From: Enteractinococcus fodinae
GTDB lineage: Bacteria; Actinomycetota; Actinomycetes; Actinomycetales; Micrococcaceae
Direction of reading: 5' to 3'
Assembly (NCBI RefSeq): GCF_031458395.1
Contig: NZ_JAVDYJ010000001.1
Span: forward strand, 744,001 to 808,000
Length of the DNA stretch: 64,000 nt
In this document: piece after piece, positions 25,443-35,413 of the stretch
Numbering within the stretch: position 1 is the first letter of the stretch
How the letters are laid out: the number at the start of each line of letters is the position of its first letter
Notes under the pieces: generated by a model
Databases searched by the model: none
Told to the model about the DNA's origin: nothing
What the model saw: only the letters and a program-made list of their open reading frames with translations
Made by a program: the position numbers and the translations under genes

Positions 25443-26191
25443 CCGAAGCAAATAACGAAAAAGACACACAGGCAACCGAAACCAACGAGACGGTCTCCGA
25501 AACCTCGCAGGGTTCCGAAAGCCAGGACACCGAACGTCAAGAACGTGGTGGCCGTGGCGCACGACGTGGCCAGGGCCAGGGTTCCGACCGTGGTCAGCGC
25601 GGCCAGCGGAGTGAACGTGGTGGCCGTAAAGGCGCCCGTGAAGAGAACCGTGACCAGTTCTTAGAACGTGTCGTAACCATCAACCGTGTGGCCAAAGTGG
25701 TCAAGGGTGGACGTCGTTTCGCCTTTACCGCTCTGGTCGTTGTCGGCGATGGCGAAGGTATGGTTGGTGTCGGCTACGGGAAAGCTAAAGAAGTACCGGC
25801 CGCAATTGCCAAGGGTGTAGAAGAAGCCAAGAAGAACTTCTTCCGCGTCCCACTGGTAGGTACCACCATTCCACACCTGTCCCAGGGTGAAGATGCCGCA
25901 GGCGTTGTCCTGTTGCGTCCAGCATCCCCCGGTACCGGTGTGATCGCCGGTGGTCCAGTCCGTGCGGTCCTCGAAGCCGCAGGCATCAACGACGTGCTGT
26001 CCAAATCCATGGGCTCGGCCAACGCGATCAACATTGTTCGCGCCACCGTCGATGCCCTGCGTAAGCTTGAAGGCCCAGAAGAGGTCGCAGCTCGCCGCGG
26101 ACTGCCAATCGACGAAGTTGCCCCAGCGCCTATGCTGCGGACGATTGCTGAAGCCCGTGCAAAACGTGCTGAAGAAAAGGCAGGTGCGTAA
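25439..26191 (+). CDS. rpsE: 30S ribosomal protein S5 with long disordered N-terminal extension
   Basis: 250 aa against ~166 aa in E. coli. The first ~72 residues are low-complexity: acidic and Thr/Ser-rich to about residue 35, then an Arg/Gly/Gln stretch (about 36-65). The conserved core then begins ([20 protein letters not shown]) and contains [20 protein letters not shown] and the C-terminal domain. GTG start overlapping the rplR stop. Such extensions occur in Micrococcales, but this one is long. Confidence 0.96.
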   Translation: MTEANNEKDTQATETNETVSETSQGSESQDTERQERGGRGARRGQGQGSDRGQRGQRSERGGRKGAREENRDQFLERVVTINRVAKVVKGGRRFAFTALVVVGDGEGMVGVGYGKAKEVPAAIAKGVEEAKKNFFRVPLVGTTIPHLSQGEDAAGVVLLRPASPGTGVIAGGPVRAVLEAAGINDVLSKSMGSANAINIVRATVDALRKLEGPEEVAARRGLPIDEVAPAPMLRTIAEARAKRAEEKAGA

Positions 26192-26193
26192 GC

Positions 26194-26418
26194 ATGTCGA
26201 ACTTCGAAACAACACGCAAAAACCTTGCCCCATCCGACGCGACACTGCAGATTACGCAGGTTCGCTCGGTTATTGGCAGCAAGCCACAGCATGTTGAAAC
26301 TCTGCGGTCGCTCGGTCTGCGGGGTATCGGCAAAGTCGTTACCCGCACCGCCGACCCCGTCACCGTGGGCATGGTCAACGCCGTGTCCCACTTGGTTAAG
26401 GTCGAGGAGGTCGACTAA
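26194..26418 (+). CDS. rpmD: 50S ribosomal protein L30
   Basis: 74 aa. [20 protein letters not shown] and [14 protein letters not shown] identify L30. It starts 2 bases after rpsE and its TAA overlaps the rplO ATG. The ~12 residues ahead of the core are somewhat longer than in E. coli. Confidence 0.96.
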   Translation: MSNFETTRKNLAPSDATLQITQVRSVIGSKPQHVETLRSLGLRGIGKVVTRTADPVTVGMVNAVSHLVKVEEVD

Positions 26419-26879
26419 TGGCTGAAGAACAACAAGAAGCGCTGAAACTTCACGACCTACGTCCCGCTAAGGGTTCGAACAAGCGCAAACTGCGCTACGG
26501 TCGTGGTGAAGGCGGTAAGGGTGGCAAAACAGCAACCCGCGGTACCAAAGGAACCAAGGCACGCAACAAGGTGCCAGCAGGTTTCGAAGGTGGCCAGCTA
26601 CCGCTGTACATGCGCCTTCCGAAACTGCGTGGCTTCAAAAACCCCGCGAAAATCAACTACCAGGTTGTCAACCTCGACAAACTGACCGAATCCTTCCCAG
26701 AAGGCGGCGACGTCACCGTTGCTGACCTCGTGGCAAAAGGTCTGGTTCGTAAGAACCAGCCGGTCAAAGTCTTGGGTTCAGGTGAAATCTCGGTGGCCGT
26801 CAACGTTACCGCAGATGCGTTCTCCAAATCAGCTGTCGACAAGATCGCCGCTGCCGGAGGCACCACCACAACTGCATAA
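26418..26879 (+). CDS. rplO: 50S ribosomal protein L15
   Basis: 153 aa. [20 protein letters not shown] and the Gly/Lys-rich loop [17 protein letters not shown] identify L15, a late-assembly protein. Last gene of the spc cluster before a strong terminator, so secY is transcribed separately. Confidence 0.97.
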   Translation: MAEEQQEALKLHDLRPAKGSNKRKLRYGRGEGGKGGKTATRGTKGTKARNKVPAGFEGGQLPLYMRLPKLRGFKNPAKINYQVVNLDKLTESFPEGGDVTVADLVAKGLVRKNQPVKVLGSGEISVAVNVTADAFSKSAVDKIAAAGGTTTTA

Positions 26880-26912
26880 CACCGTTCTGCACTAGAACAG
26901 TGATATACCCAA

Positions 26913-26962
26913 GGGGCCCTCGACCTGACGCGTCTCGTCACAGGTCGAGGGCCCCAGGTTTT
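26913..26962 (+). terminator. Terminator between rplO and secY
   Basis: A perfect 15-bp GC-rich stem (26913-26927 with 26941-26955), 13-base loop, then AGGTTTT. A weak promoter-like pair (TTAACG 26961, TAGAAT 26986, 19-base spacer) follows and could drive secY. Confidence 0.85.
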
Positions 26963-27071
26963 AACGTTAGAATTCTGAGCGTGCCTAGAATAGGTACAGC
27001 TGTGTACGTAAGATCCCCATTCTGTTGGATCTCAAAAAGAGTGCGCTCTCGCACTACTGTCAGGAGGACAC

Positions 27072-28379
27072 TTGTTCAGCACGATAGCCAGGGTTTTCAA
27101 AACCCCAGATCTGCGGACCAAGATCCTATTTACCTTGGGCATCATCGCCATCTATCGGGTAGGGGTTTTCATCCCCGCGCCGAGCGTGGACTATGGCAAC
27201 GTGCAAATGTGCCTGGCTCAAGGTGACACCACCGGTGGGCTCTATTCGTTTGTCAATATGTTCTCCGGTGGAGCGCTGCTCCAAGTGTCCATCTTTGCCC
27301 TAGGGATCATGCCCTACATTACGGCCGCCATCATCACCCAGCTTTTGCGCGTGGTGATCCCAGCCTTCGAACGACTGCAAAAAGAAGGCCCAGAGGGTCA
27401 AGCCCGCCTGACGCAATACACTCGATACCTCACCGTTGGCCTGGCCTTGCTCAACGCGACCACCATCGCCACCCTGGCCCGCTCCGGGGCGCTGCTCAAC
27501 TGTAACGTCTCGCTGCTATCGGACGACGGCATCTGGTCCACCCTGCTGCTGGTGTTAACCCTGGCAATCGGGGCGATCGTCATCATGTGGATGGGTGAAC
27601 AGATCACCGAACGTGGCGTCGGCAACGGTATGTCGCTGATGATTTTCGTGGCTATTTCCGCGGGCTTCCCCGCAGGGTTGGGCGCCATCTGGCAGACCCA
27701 AGGCTGGCGCATCTTCGGGCTGGTCATGGTCATCGGCATCGCCGTGATGATGCTCATTGTGTTCGTGGAAGATTCCCAGCGTCGTATCCCGGTCCAGTAC
27801 GCACGCCGCCAGATCGGCCGACGCACCGTGGGTTCAACCACGACCTACATTCCGATCAAGGTCAACATGGCCGGCGTGATTCCGGTGATCTTCGCGTCCT
27901 CCATTCTGATGCTGCCGCAGATCTTGATTCAGTTCAATATGCCCACCGACGGTACTGAACCGGCCGGCTGGGTCGTGTGGTTGCAGCAGTACTTCGGCAC
28001 CGGCGCCCACCCGCTGTATATGGCCGTGTTCTTCTTTATGACGATCTTCTTCACGTACTTCTACGTGACCATCACGTTCAACCCGCAAGACGTCTCGGAC
28101 AATATGAAGCGCCAAGGTGGCTTCATCCCGGGCGTGCGGGCAGGTCGTCCCACCGTCCAATACCTCGAATACGTCATCTCGCGGGTGACCTTCGTCGGGG
28201 CCCTCTACCTGGGCATGATCGCCATGTTGCCACTGATCGCATTCGTGCTCATCGGGGCAGACCAGAACTTCCCATTCGGCGGCACTTCCATCCTCATTAT
28301 GGTGGGTGTTGCCCTGACAACAATCAAACAGATCGACGCACAAATGGAACAACGCCACTACGAAGGCTTGCTCCGCTAA
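27072..28379 (+). CDS. secY: Preprotein translocase subunit SecY
   Basis: Channel subunit of the Sec translocon, 435 aa with the expected ten transmembrane segments. TTG start 4 bases after AGGAGG. The plug-region GGALLQVSIFALGIMPYI and the C-terminal loop around RQGGFIPGVRAGRPT (SecA/ribosome contact) are intact. It is followed by adk and map as in most Gram-positive genomes. Confidence 0.97.
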   Translation: MFSTIARVFKTPDLRTKILFTLGIIAIYRVGVFIPAPSVDYGNVQMCLAQGDTTGGLYSFVNMFSGGALLQVSIFALGIMPYITAAIITQLLRVVIPAFERLQKEGPEGQARLTQYTRYLTVGLALLNATTIATLARSGALLNCNVSLLSDDGIWSTLLLVLTLAIGAIVIMWMGEQITERGVGNGMSLMIFVAISAGFPAGLGAIWQTQGWRIFGLVMVIGIAVMMLIVFVEDSQRRIPVQYARRQIGRRTVGSTTTYIPIKVNMAGVIPVIFASSILMLPQILIQFNMPTDGTEPAGWVVWLQQYFGTGAHPLYMAVFFFMTIFFTYFYVTITFNPQDVSDNMKRQGGFIPGVRAGRPTVQYLEYVISRVTFVGALYLGMIAMLPLIAFVLIGADQNFPFGGTSILIMVGVALTTIKQIDAQMEQRHYEGLLR

Positions 28380-28423
28380 GCTGAGACCCAGATCCGAGAC
28401 CCCGAACAAGGACAGGACAACAC

Positions 28424-29041
28424 ATGACACGTTTGCTCATCATGGGCCCTCCAGGGTCAGGCAAAGGCACCCAAGCTGTGCGCATTGCCGATAAGATGGC
28501 CATCCCGGCGATCTCGACCGGAGATATCTTCCGGTACAACGTCAAAGAAATGACCGAGCTGGGCCAAGAAGCCAAGCGCTACATCGACGCTGGCGACTTT
28601 GTGCCCGACGACGTCACCAACCGGATGGTCGCGGACCGTCTCAACCAGGCTGATGTGTCAAACGGGTTCCTGCTTGACGGCTATCCCAGGACCGCTGGCC
28701 AAGTTGAGGCCCTGGAAAAAATCATGGAAGAAAAAAACGATACCCTAACTGCGGTTTTGGTCTTGGAAGTGCCTGACGAGGAAATCGTCGAGCGTCTCCT
28801 GGCGCGTGCCGCGACCGAGGGTCGTTCTGATGACACCGAAGAGGTCATCAAACATCGCTTGGACCTCTACCACCAAGAGACCGAAGACCTGATCGAAGGG
28901 TATGTAGAACGCGGCATCGTTGGTCGAGTCGACGGTACCGGTGCAATTGATGACGTCACCGAACGCCTGCTGCAGACGATCTACAACATTCGTGCACGGA
29001 CTGGTACGCTGCCGGTCATCAAACCACGCACGAACGATTAA
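28424..29041 (+). CDS. adk: Adenylate kinase
   Basis: 205 aa; ATP + AMP to 2 ADP. P-loop GPPGSGKGTQ at about 8-17, the AMP-binding DGYPRT motif and a short LID (RAATEGRSDDTEEV) of the actinobacterial type without zinc cysteines. It starts 44 bases after secY and ends at a strong terminator. Confidence 0.97.
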   Translation: MTRLLIMGPPGSGKGTQAVRIADKMAIPAISTGDIFRYNVKEMTELGQEAKRYIDAGDFVPDDVTNRMVADRLNQADVSNGFLLDGYPRTAGQVEALEKIMEEKNDTLTAVLVLEVPDEEIVERLLARAATEGRSDDTEEVIKHRLDLYHQETEDLIEGYVERGIVGRVDGTGAIDDVTERLLQTIYNIRARTGTLPVIKPRTND

Positions 29042-29058
29042 GTTCTCCTGCGTTCGAC

Positions 29059-29088
29059 AAAACCGACCCGGTCACCGGGTCGGTTTTT
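29059..29088 (+). terminator. Terminator after adk
   Basis: A perfect 13-bp stem (29059-29071 with 29075-29087), three-base loop and a run of five T. Confidence 0.92.
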
Positions 29089-29220
29089 CGTTGGTCGACA
29101 ACTTCCGCAGTGAAATTGGCACCCTCCGCCACATCACATTACGCTTGACAATTGTCCACATAATGGTCGCGGCCCGACACATCGGCCTGACCACCGGGTC
29201 GCAAAGGTTAAACACACTTC

Positions 29221-30045
29221 ATGGCACGACATATCGAACTGAAAACCCCCGCCCAAATGGCCACCATGCACCAAGCCGGGCTCATCCTGCACAAGGGCCT
29301 GGACGCCGTCGTAGCAGCAGCGCAACCCGGTGTCACCACCAACGAGCTAGACCAAGTCTTCCGCAGCGTCTTAGCTGAACATGGCGCCACCTCCAACTTC
29401 TTGGGCTATCACGGCTTCCCCGCCACGATTTGTGCCTCCGTCAATGATGAAGTCGTTCATGGCATACCCGGTGACCGAGTGCTCAACGACGGCGACATCA
29501 TCTCGGTGGACGCCGGAGCGGTCATCGATGGTTGGCATTCCGATTCCGCTCGCACCGTGTTGGTCGGCGATGTGGATCCGGCAGACCAACGACTCTCAGA
29601 AATCACCGAAGCCGCGATGTGGGCCGGGATTGCTGCCTATGCCAAGGCCAAGCACGTCGGCGAGATCGGCAACGCAATCGAAGACTACGTTCGAGCACAA
29701 CAAGGCGAACCCCTGGGGATCCTCGAAGACTATGTTGGTCACGGCATCGGCTCGGCAATGCACCAGGCACCGGATGTCTTCAACTACCGCTCCGGCATGC
29801 GCGGGCCACGGGTCAAAGCCGGGATGGTCTTGGCGATTGAACCAATGCTAGTCCGCGGAAGTATCGAAACACGGACACTGGCTGACGACTGGACCGTGGT
29901 CACCGTAGACGGATCGAATGCCTCCCAATGGGAACACTCAGTCGCCCGGCACAAAGAGGGTATCTGGGTCATCACCGCACCCGACGGGGGAGCGGCAGGA
30001 CTTGCTCCGTTTGGTGTCGTCCCGGTGCCAATCCCACAAAAGTAG
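29221..30045 (+). CDS. map: Methionine aminopeptidase, type I
   Basis: 274 aa, removes initiator Met. Metal ligands are visible: Asp in ISVDAGAV, Asp in GWHSDSARTV, His in GHGIGSAMH, Glu in LAIEPM and Glu in SQWEHSVA. There is no N-terminal SH3-binding extension; the C-terminus carries about 20 extra residues. It is separated from adk by a terminator and about 130 bases, so it probably has its own promoter. Confidence 0.96.
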   Translation: MARHIELKTPAQMATMHQAGLILHKGLDAVVAAAQPGVTTNELDQVFRSVLAEHGATSNFLGYHGFPATICASVNDEVVHGIPGDRVLNDGDIISVDAGAVIDGWHSDSARTVLVGDVDPADQRLSEITEAAMWAGIAAYAKAKHVGEIGNAIEDYVRAQQGEPLGILEDYVGHGIGSAMHQAPDVFNYRSGMRGPRVKAGMVLAIEPMLVRGSIETRTLADDWTVVTVDGSNASQWEHSVARHKEGIWVITAPDGGAAGLAPFGVVPVPIPQK

Positions 30046-30062
30046 TCTTGTGTCAATGCTGC

Positions 30063-30092
30063 TTGGCATTATTTGACCAAATGCGCTAACAT
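30063..30092 (+). promoter_or_regulatory. Candidate infA promoter
   Basis: TTGGCA (30063-30068), 18-base spacer, TAACAT (30087-30092), about 140 nt before infA. It would drive infA-rpmJ and perhaps the S13-S11-alpha-L17 genes. Confidence 0.5.
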
Positions 30093-30234
30093 AGATCCTT
30101 GGCTGTTTCTGCCTTTAAGTTTCGGTGTGTCCGGATATTTACCGGCACGAAAGCAGCTCAAGAACATGCTTTTGGAATTGCCATGATCGGTATCGATCCA
30201 GTGCGGTGACAGAAGACAACAGATTGTGGAGGAC

Positions 30235-30456
30235 ATGGCTAAAAAAGAAGGCGTCATTGAAGTTGAAGGAACCGTTTCAGAAGCGTTACCAAACGCAATG
30301 TTCCGGGTCCGGCTAGATAACGACCACATCGTGCTTGCCACCATTTCCGGCAAAATGCGTCAACACTATATTCGCATCCTGCCAGAAGACCGTGTGGTGG
30401 TCGAGCTTAGCCCATACGACCTTGAACGAGGCCGTATCGTCTACCGCTACAAATAA
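30235..30456 (+). CDS. infA: Translation initiation factor IF-1
   Basis: 73 aa single OB-fold protein that blocks the A site during initiation. The core ([42 protein letters not shown]) is essentially the family consensus. ATG at 30235 (MAKKEG) is preferred by family alignment. A GTG three codons upstream is in frame, and the GGAGGA lies unusually close to the ATG. Confidence 0.97.
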   Translation: MAKKEGVIEVEGTVSEALPNAMFRVRLDNDHIVLATISGKMRQHYIRILPEDRVVVELSPYDLERGRIVYRYK

Positions 30457-30492
30457 ACCCATCCACCTCTGGAACGCTCAAGGAGGAACCCT

Positions 30493-30606
30493 GTGAAGGT
30501 TCAGCCAAGCGTGAAGCGGATCTGCGATGACTGCAAAGTCATTCGCCGCCACGGCAATGTCATGGTGATCTGCTCTAACCCACGCCACAAACAGCGCCAG
30601 GGCTAA
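30493..30606 (+). CDS. rpmJ: 50S ribosomal protein L36
   Basis: A 37-aa gene: [20 protein letters not shown] then [11 protein letters not shown]. It keeps the zinc ligands (Cys11, Cys14, Cys27, His32), so it is the zinc-binding form. GTG start with AGGAGGA 5 bases upstream. It lies 36 bases after infA, the usual order. Confidence 0.96.
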   Translation: MKVQPSVKRICDDCKVIRRHGNVMVICSNPRHKQRQG

Positions 30607-30832
30607 GGCCCAGCGCAAGTGTAATTAGGCCCACCAACGGGCCGCGGCAACACAGAGTATTAACTCAACCTTCGGACAAGACAAAGGCCGAAGACTTATC
30701 CGCCAGGTAAGGACAGTGTCGCAGATGTGTCGAGTTCTTCACATCTCGCATTGCACCGCCTGGCCGGAAATTATTCCCGGGTAAGGACGTGTTGTCGAAG
30801 ACCTTTGTCATAAAGAACAGGAGAACGGCCAT

Positions 30833-31201
30833 ATGGCACGTCTAGCAGGCGTTGATATTCCACGTGAAAAGCGTGTCGTCATCGCTCTCACCTACATTTA
30901 TGGTGTTGGCAACAGCCGCGCAACCCAAATTCTGGAAGCGACCGGCATTGACGCGAGCACTCGCGTCAAAGATCTATCTGATGACGAAATGGTGAAACTG
31001 CGCGACTACATCGAAGGCAACCTTCAGGTTGAAGGTGACCTCCGCCGTGAAGTTGCAGCAGACATTCGTCGCAAAGTCGAAATTGGTTCTTACCAAGGTC
31101 TGCGCCACCGTCGTGGTCTACCAGTCCGCGGTCAGCGCACCAAGAACAACGCACGTACCCGTAAGGGCCCGAAGAAGACTGTTGCAGGACGCAAGAAGTA
31201 A
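30833..31201 (+). CDS. rpsM: 30S ribosomal protein S13
   Basis: 122 aa head protein contacting P-site tRNA and L5. [28 protein letters not shown] and the basic [18 protein letters not shown] tail are diagnostic. A 226-base leader without a recognisable gene separates it from rpmJ. Confidence 0.98.
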   Translation: MARLAGVDIPREKRVVIALTYIYGVGNSRATQILEATGIDASTRVKDLSDDEMVKLRDYIEGNLQVEGDLRREVAADIRRKVEIGSYQGLRHRRGLPVRGQRTKNNARTRKGPKKTVAGRKK

Positions 31202-31254
31202 CTTCTCGTCCCACCAAGTATTACTAATCCAAGCTTTTTGTAGGAGAGCATTCT

Positions 31255-31653
31255 ATGGCAAAGCCACGCGGTGCGGCCCCACGTAAGGGACGTCGCTCCA
31301 AGAAGAATATTACTCAGGGCCAAGCCCACATTAAATCAACCTTCAACAACACCATCGTGTCCATCACCGATACCACCGGTGCTGTGATCTCTTGGGCTTC
31401 TGCCGGAGAGATGGGTTTCAAAGGTTCCCGTAAATCGACCCCGTTTGCTGCTCAAACCGCGGCTGAGCATGCTGCCAAGCGCGCCCAAGAACACGGGATG
31501 CGTAAAGTCGACGTCTTCGTCAAAGGCCCAGGCTCCGGTCGCGAAACCGCGATTCGTTCGCTGCAGGCCGCCGGCCTGGAAGTTGGCTCCATTTCGGACG
31601 TCACTCCAGTTGCGCACAACGGTGCACGCCCGGCTAAACGTCGTCGCGTCTAA
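31255..31653 (+). CDS. rpsK: 30S ribosomal protein S11
   Basis: 132 aa platform protein. [19 protein letters not shown] and the C-terminal [18 protein letters not shown] are diagnostic. It starts 53 bases after rpsM. No rpsD lies between rpsK and rpoA, as in other Micrococcales. Confidence 0.98.
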   Translation: MAKPRGAAPRKGRRSKKNITQGQAHIKSTFNNTIVSITDTTGAVISWASAGEMGFKGSRKSTPFAAQTAAEHAAKRAQEHGMRKVDVFVKGPGSGRETAIRSLQAAGLEVGSISDVTPVAHNGARPAKRRRV

Positions 31654-31783
31654 GGCTTTTGAGCACACCGCGACCAGGTCGACAGCCATGTTGGCCACCG
31701 GTTGCGGATAACACCAGAAATTTTTCCCTCGTTTCCCCCAACTGCGCGCATCAAATGGCGGATCGCGCCGAAAGGAAATGTCA

Positions 31784-32776
31784 GTGCTCATTGCACAGCG
31801 CCCCACGTTGACTGAAGAACCCGTATCAGAAACCCGTTCCCGGTTCGTTATCGAACCACTGGAGCCAGGTTTCGGTTACACCCTCGGCAACTCGCTGCGT
31901 CGTACCCTGCTGTCCTCGATCCCAGGTGCTGCTGTCACCTCGGTTCGGATTGACCAGGTACTGCACGAGTTCACCACCATCCAGGGTGTAAAAGAAGACG
32001 TCACTGAAGTCATCTTGAACGTCAAGCAACTATCGGTCTCATCCCACCACGACGAGCCAGTCGTTGCTTACCTGCGCAAGCAGGGCCCCGGTGTCGTGAC
32101 CGCAGCAGACATCACACCACCGGCCGGTGTCGAGGTCCACAACCCGGACCTGCACATCGCCACCCTGAACGAAAAGGGCAAATTCGACATGGAACTGACC
32201 ATTGAACGTGGTCGTGGCTATGTCACAGCAGCCCAGAACAAATCCCCAGATGCTGAAATCGGCCGGATCCCAGTCGACTCCATCTACTCACCAGTCATGG
32301 TGGTCACCTTCAAAGTTGATGCGACTCGTGTTGAACAGCGCACCGACTTCGACAAGCTGACCATCGATGTGGAAACCAAACCATCCATGGCACCCCGCGA
32401 TGCTCTGGCCTCTGCGGGTTCCACCCTGGTTGAACTATTTGGTCTGGCACGCGAACTCAATGTCGAAGCAGAAGGTATCGAAGTTGGCCCCTCGCCGGTC
32501 GATACCAGTGTTGCAGCAGATCTTGCACTACCGGTAGAAGACCTGGAACTGACGGTACGGTCTTATAACTGCCTCAAGCGCGAAGGCATCAACACCGTTG
32601 GTGAACTTGTTGCACGCTCCGAGACCGATCTGATGGACATCCGCAACTTCGGTGCCAAATCCATCGACGAAGTCAAAGAGAAACTTGATGAACTCGGACT
32701 GTCGTTGAAAGACGGCGGGCCGGGGAACTTCGACTCGCCCTTTGACTCCCAGGAGTCAAACGAGTACGGACTCTAA
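31784..32776 (+). CDS. rpoA: DNA-directed RNA polymerase subunit alpha
   Basis: About 330 aa. N-terminal assembly domain ([33 protein letters not shown]) and C-terminal UP-element-binding domain ([33 protein letters not shown]). GTG at 31784 (MLIAQRP) is chosen because AAGGA sits about 7 bases upstream and relatives start this way; ATG at 31778 is in frame but has almost no spacing. rplQ follows 59 bases downstream. Confidence 0.97.
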   Translation: MLIAQRPTLTEEPVSETRSRFVIEPLEPGFGYTLGNSLRRTLLSSIPGAAVTSVRIDQVLHEFTTIQGVKEDVTEVILNVKQLSVSSHHDEPVVAYLRKQGPGVVTAADITPPAGVEVHNPDLHIATLNEKGKFDMELTIERGRGYVTAAQNKSPDAEIGRIPVDSIYSPVMVVTFKVDATRVEQRTDFDKLTIDVETKPSMAPRDALASAGSTLVELFGLARELNVEAEGIEVGPSPVDTSVAADLALPVEDLELTVRSYNCLKREGINTVGELVARSETDLMDIRNFGAKSIDEVKEKLDELGLSLKDGGPGNFDSPFDSQESNEYGL

Positions 32777-32835
32777 GACCTATCTGAACCACTGACTCTC
32801 GGCCCAAACGCCGGGAGATCATACAAGGAGAATTC

Positions 32836-33387
32836 ATGCCTACCCCAACAAAAGGACCGCGCCTGGGCGGCGGACCGGCACACCAGCGTCGTATGCTGGC
32901 TAACCTGTCGGTGAGCCTGTTCGAGCACAAGTCCATCAAGACCACGCTCACCAAGGCCAAGCGCCTCCAGCCATATGCAGAACGTCTGGTCACCTACGCT
33001 AAGCAAGGCGATCTTGCTTCACGCCGCAAAGTACAGGGCCTAATCGCCGGCAACTCGCGCACCAACAAATCCGTTGTGCACGAGCTGTTCACCGTTATCG
33101 GCCCAGCCATGGCACAGCGTGAAGGCGGCTACACCCGCATCACCAAGATCGGCAACCGCTCCGGCGACAACGCCCCCATGGCAGTCATTGAATTGGTCAT
33201 GGAACCAGTTTCGCCAAAACAGGCTGTTATTGCTGAAGCAGAAGGTGTCGCCGAAGCTGCATCCGAAGACACTGTAGTTGAATCGACCGAAGCTGACGAA
33301 GCCCAGGTTGAAGATACTGCTGCAACTGAAGAAGAGACCCAAGCAACTTCCGACGACGCCGAAAAGGCCGAAGAGGAAAACAAATAA
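32836..33387 (+). CDS. rplQ: 50S ribosomal protein L17 with acidic C-terminal extension
   Basis: 183 aa against ~127 in E. coli. The first ~125 residues are the L17 core ([39 protein letters not shown]). The last ~60 are Glu/Ala/Thr-rich and acidic, probably disordered. The extension type is known in Actinobacteria. It ends the alpha cluster at a strong terminator. Confidence 0.97.
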   Translation: MPTPTKGPRLGGGPAHQRRMLANLSVSLFEHKSIKTTLTKAKRLQPYAERLVTYAKQGDLASRRKVQGLIAGNSRTNKSVVHELFTVIGPAMAQREGGYTRITKIGNRSGDNAPMAVIELVMEPVSPKQAVIAEAEGVAEAASEDTVVESTEADEAQVEDTAATEEETQATSDDAEKAEEENK

Positions 33388-33407
33388 GTCGCTGAGACTC
33401 TTCTAAA

Positions 33408-33443
33408 CATCAAGCCCCGCCACTGTGCGGGGCTTGATGTTTT
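33408..33443 (+). terminator. Terminator after rplQ
   Basis: A perfect 13-bp stem (33408-33420 with 33427-33439), six-base loop, then TTTT. Confidence 0.93.
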
Positions 33444-33461
33444 AATATCTCGGTCACCGAC

Positions 33462-33467
33462 TACACT
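33462..33467 (+). promoter_or_regulatory. Candidate truA -10 element, probably leaderless
   Basis: TACACT ends 7 bases before the truA ATG and no Shine-Dalgarno is present, so the transcript probably starts at the start codon. Confidence 0.5.
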
Positions 33468-33474
33468 GACAGCT

Positions 33475-34338
33475 ATGCACGACACCGCCACACACCGTAT
33501 CAGGATCGATCTGGCCTACGACGGGACTGACTATCACGGTTGGGCCACCCAACCCGGTTTACCGACCGTCCAAGATGCGATCGAAACCGGACTGGCAACA
33601 ATTTTTCGTGAGCCGATCTCAGTTACTGTGGCTGGACGGACCGATGCCGGCGTCCATGCCGCCAGACAGGTCATCCACTGTGACGTGCCCGTAAGTCTTT
33701 GGGAGAAGCTACCCGGCAACAGCCCTGAACGCCCGGCCGAAGCTGCGATGGTCTCCAAGCTCAATGGTGTCCTTGCCCGTGAGGATGGGGCGATTCGAAT
33801 CCTGCAGGCCCGCATCGCCCCGCCCGGCTTTGACGCCAGGTTCTCAGCGCTCTCGCGCAGCTACCGGTACCGGATCGCAGCCAACGATCCCGACCCGCTC
33901 ACCCGGCATTTCACATATCATCACCGCAAGCCACTCAACATTGACCTCATGGCCGCAGAAATCGCCGGGCTTCACGGTCTGTATGACTTTGGTTCGTTTT
34001 GCAAACCTCGACCCGGGGCAACCACGCTGCGTACCCTGCAGCACTTCGAGCTGGAGACCACCGCAGATACCTTGAGCGTGCGGTTACGTGCCGACGCGTT
34101 TTGTCATCACATGGTGCGGGCCCTGGTCGGTGCGCTGCTCCAAGTCGGCGACGGCACACGTGCACCAGGCTGGTTGCGCGACAGACTGGCTGAGCCCGTT
34201 CGGGATTCCTATATGAGTCTGGCCCCAGCCCACGGGCTGGTGCTGGAGGGGGTGGAGTATCCACCCGATGACCAGGTCGCGGCCCGCGCTGCCCAAACCC
34301 GAGCCAGGCGGACTACTTCGCAGCAGACTTCCGGCTAA
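33475..34338 (+). CDS. truA: tRNA pseudouridine(38-40) synthase TruA
   Basis: 287 aa; makes pseudouridine at tRNA positions 38-40. The catalytic Asp lies in VAGRTDAGVHA (about residue 60), with the conserved YDGTDYHGWATQ, FDARFSALSRSYRYRI and the late RADAFCHHMVRALVG motifs. It commonly follows rplQ. Its last 26 bases overlap the convergent LysR gene. Confidence 0.96.
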   Translation: MHDTATHRIRIDLAYDGTDYHGWATQPGLPTVQDAIETGLATIFREPISVTVAGRTDAGVHAARQVIHCDVPVSLWEKLPGNSPERPAEAAMVSKLNGVLAREDGAIRILQARIAPPGFDARFSALSRSYRYRIAANDPDPLTRHFTYHHRKPLNIDLMAAEIAGLHGLYDFGSFCKPRPGATTLRTLQHFELETTADTLSVRLRADAFCHHMVRALVGALLQVGDGTRAPGWLRDRLAEPVRDSYMSLAPAHGLVLEGVEYPPDDQVAARAAQTRARRTTSQQTSG

Positions 34339-35218
34339 TCCGCGCTGCGGCATCAGAAATAACGGCCACAACCGCGGCTGTATTGGCGGTGACCTCTTGC
34401 TGGTCCGTCACCAGCTCGAGCCGGGTCGTGGGCCGGGAAGTGATGGGGGTGGTGACCACCCCGGGGAACGAGAACGACGAAAATGATGCCGGTAAAATCG
34501 AAGCGCCGACGCCGGCGGCAACCAGACCCATCACGTTTTCCTGGTTCACTGCGCGTTGCACGACTCGCGGCGGGTGACCCAGATGGTGGAAGATTTCCAT
34601 AATATTGGTGACATAGCCCGGCATCGACTGATACGGGAAGAGCACCAGCGGAAGTTTGATGAGATCTTCCGGGGACACGGCCTCTTGGCTGGCGAGTCCA
34701 TGGTTCGATGGCAACACGGCGACCATTTGTTCAGTCAACAGCGTGGTGAACTGGAGCCCAGACTGTAATGGTGCATCGCGCATGATGCCGATATCCAGGC
34801 GGTTTTCCAGTAACGCTTCGACTTGCTCACCGGTGGCCATTGGCTGCAGGTCCAGTTGGATACCGGGATGCTGCAGGCGTACATCACGGACCCCAGCTGG
34901 GATGAGCTCATAACTTGCGGAGGAGACGAACCCGACTCGGACTCGGCCGCGACGTCCTGCCTTGATTTCTCGGATGTCTTCGACTGCCTCGTCAAGGTCC
35001 TGCAAAATGGGCCGGATCAGATCCTGAAACCGAGCTCCCTCGGCCGTCAGCGACACTCGACGGGACGTGCGGTCAAATAACGTCACCCCCAGCTCTTCTT
35101 CCAACCGTTTGATGTGCACGGTTAGGGGAGGTTGGGAAATGTGTAACCGAGCGGCGGCGCGACCAAAGTGCAATTCTTCGGCCACAGCCATGAAGTATTC
35201 AAGTTGACGTAATTCCAC
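34313..35218 (-). CDS. LysR-family transcriptional regulator
   Basis: 301 aa. N-terminal winged helix-turn-helix (LRQLEYFMAVAEELHFGRAA, HISQPPLTVHIKRLEEELG), then a two-lobed effector-binding domain with the VGFVSSASYELIP start typical of the CatR/BenM/CysB-like branch that senses aromatic or small organic acids. GTG start behind GAAGGA. It is divergent from the broken PhnB-like gene 195 bases away, with a GATA-N6-TATC repeat at 35255-35268 between them. The target is unknown. Confidence 0.9.
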   Translation of the reverse strand: MELRQLEYFMAVAEELHFGRAAARLHISQPPLTVHIKRLEEELGVTLFDRTSRRVSLTAEGARFQDLIRPILQDLDEAVEDIREIKAGRRGRVRVGFVSSASYELIPAGVRDVRLQHPGIQLDLQPMATGEQVEALLENRLDIGIMRDAPLQSGLQFTTLLTEQMVAVLPSNHGLASQEAVSPEDLIKLPLVLFPYQSMPGYVTNIMEIFHHLGHPPRVVQRAVNQENVMGLVAAGVGASILPASFSSFSFPGVVTTPITSRPTTRLELVTDQQEVTANTAAVVAVISDAAARISRKSAAK

Positions 35219-35413
35219 GGTGCTTCCTTCTAGTCGGCACGCAGCAGGCCGACCGATACAACTCTATCGCACCACTTGACAGTCCAGAGCGCTCACCGAC
35301 TCGTTACCCGTGTGAACAATCGGCAGCACCACCTTCGCGTGACGACTAGCGATGGAAGAATCTTTGTACCGGACACATAGGAGAGAGCCCCCAGCAGCTG
35401 AAAAAATGTTGTC

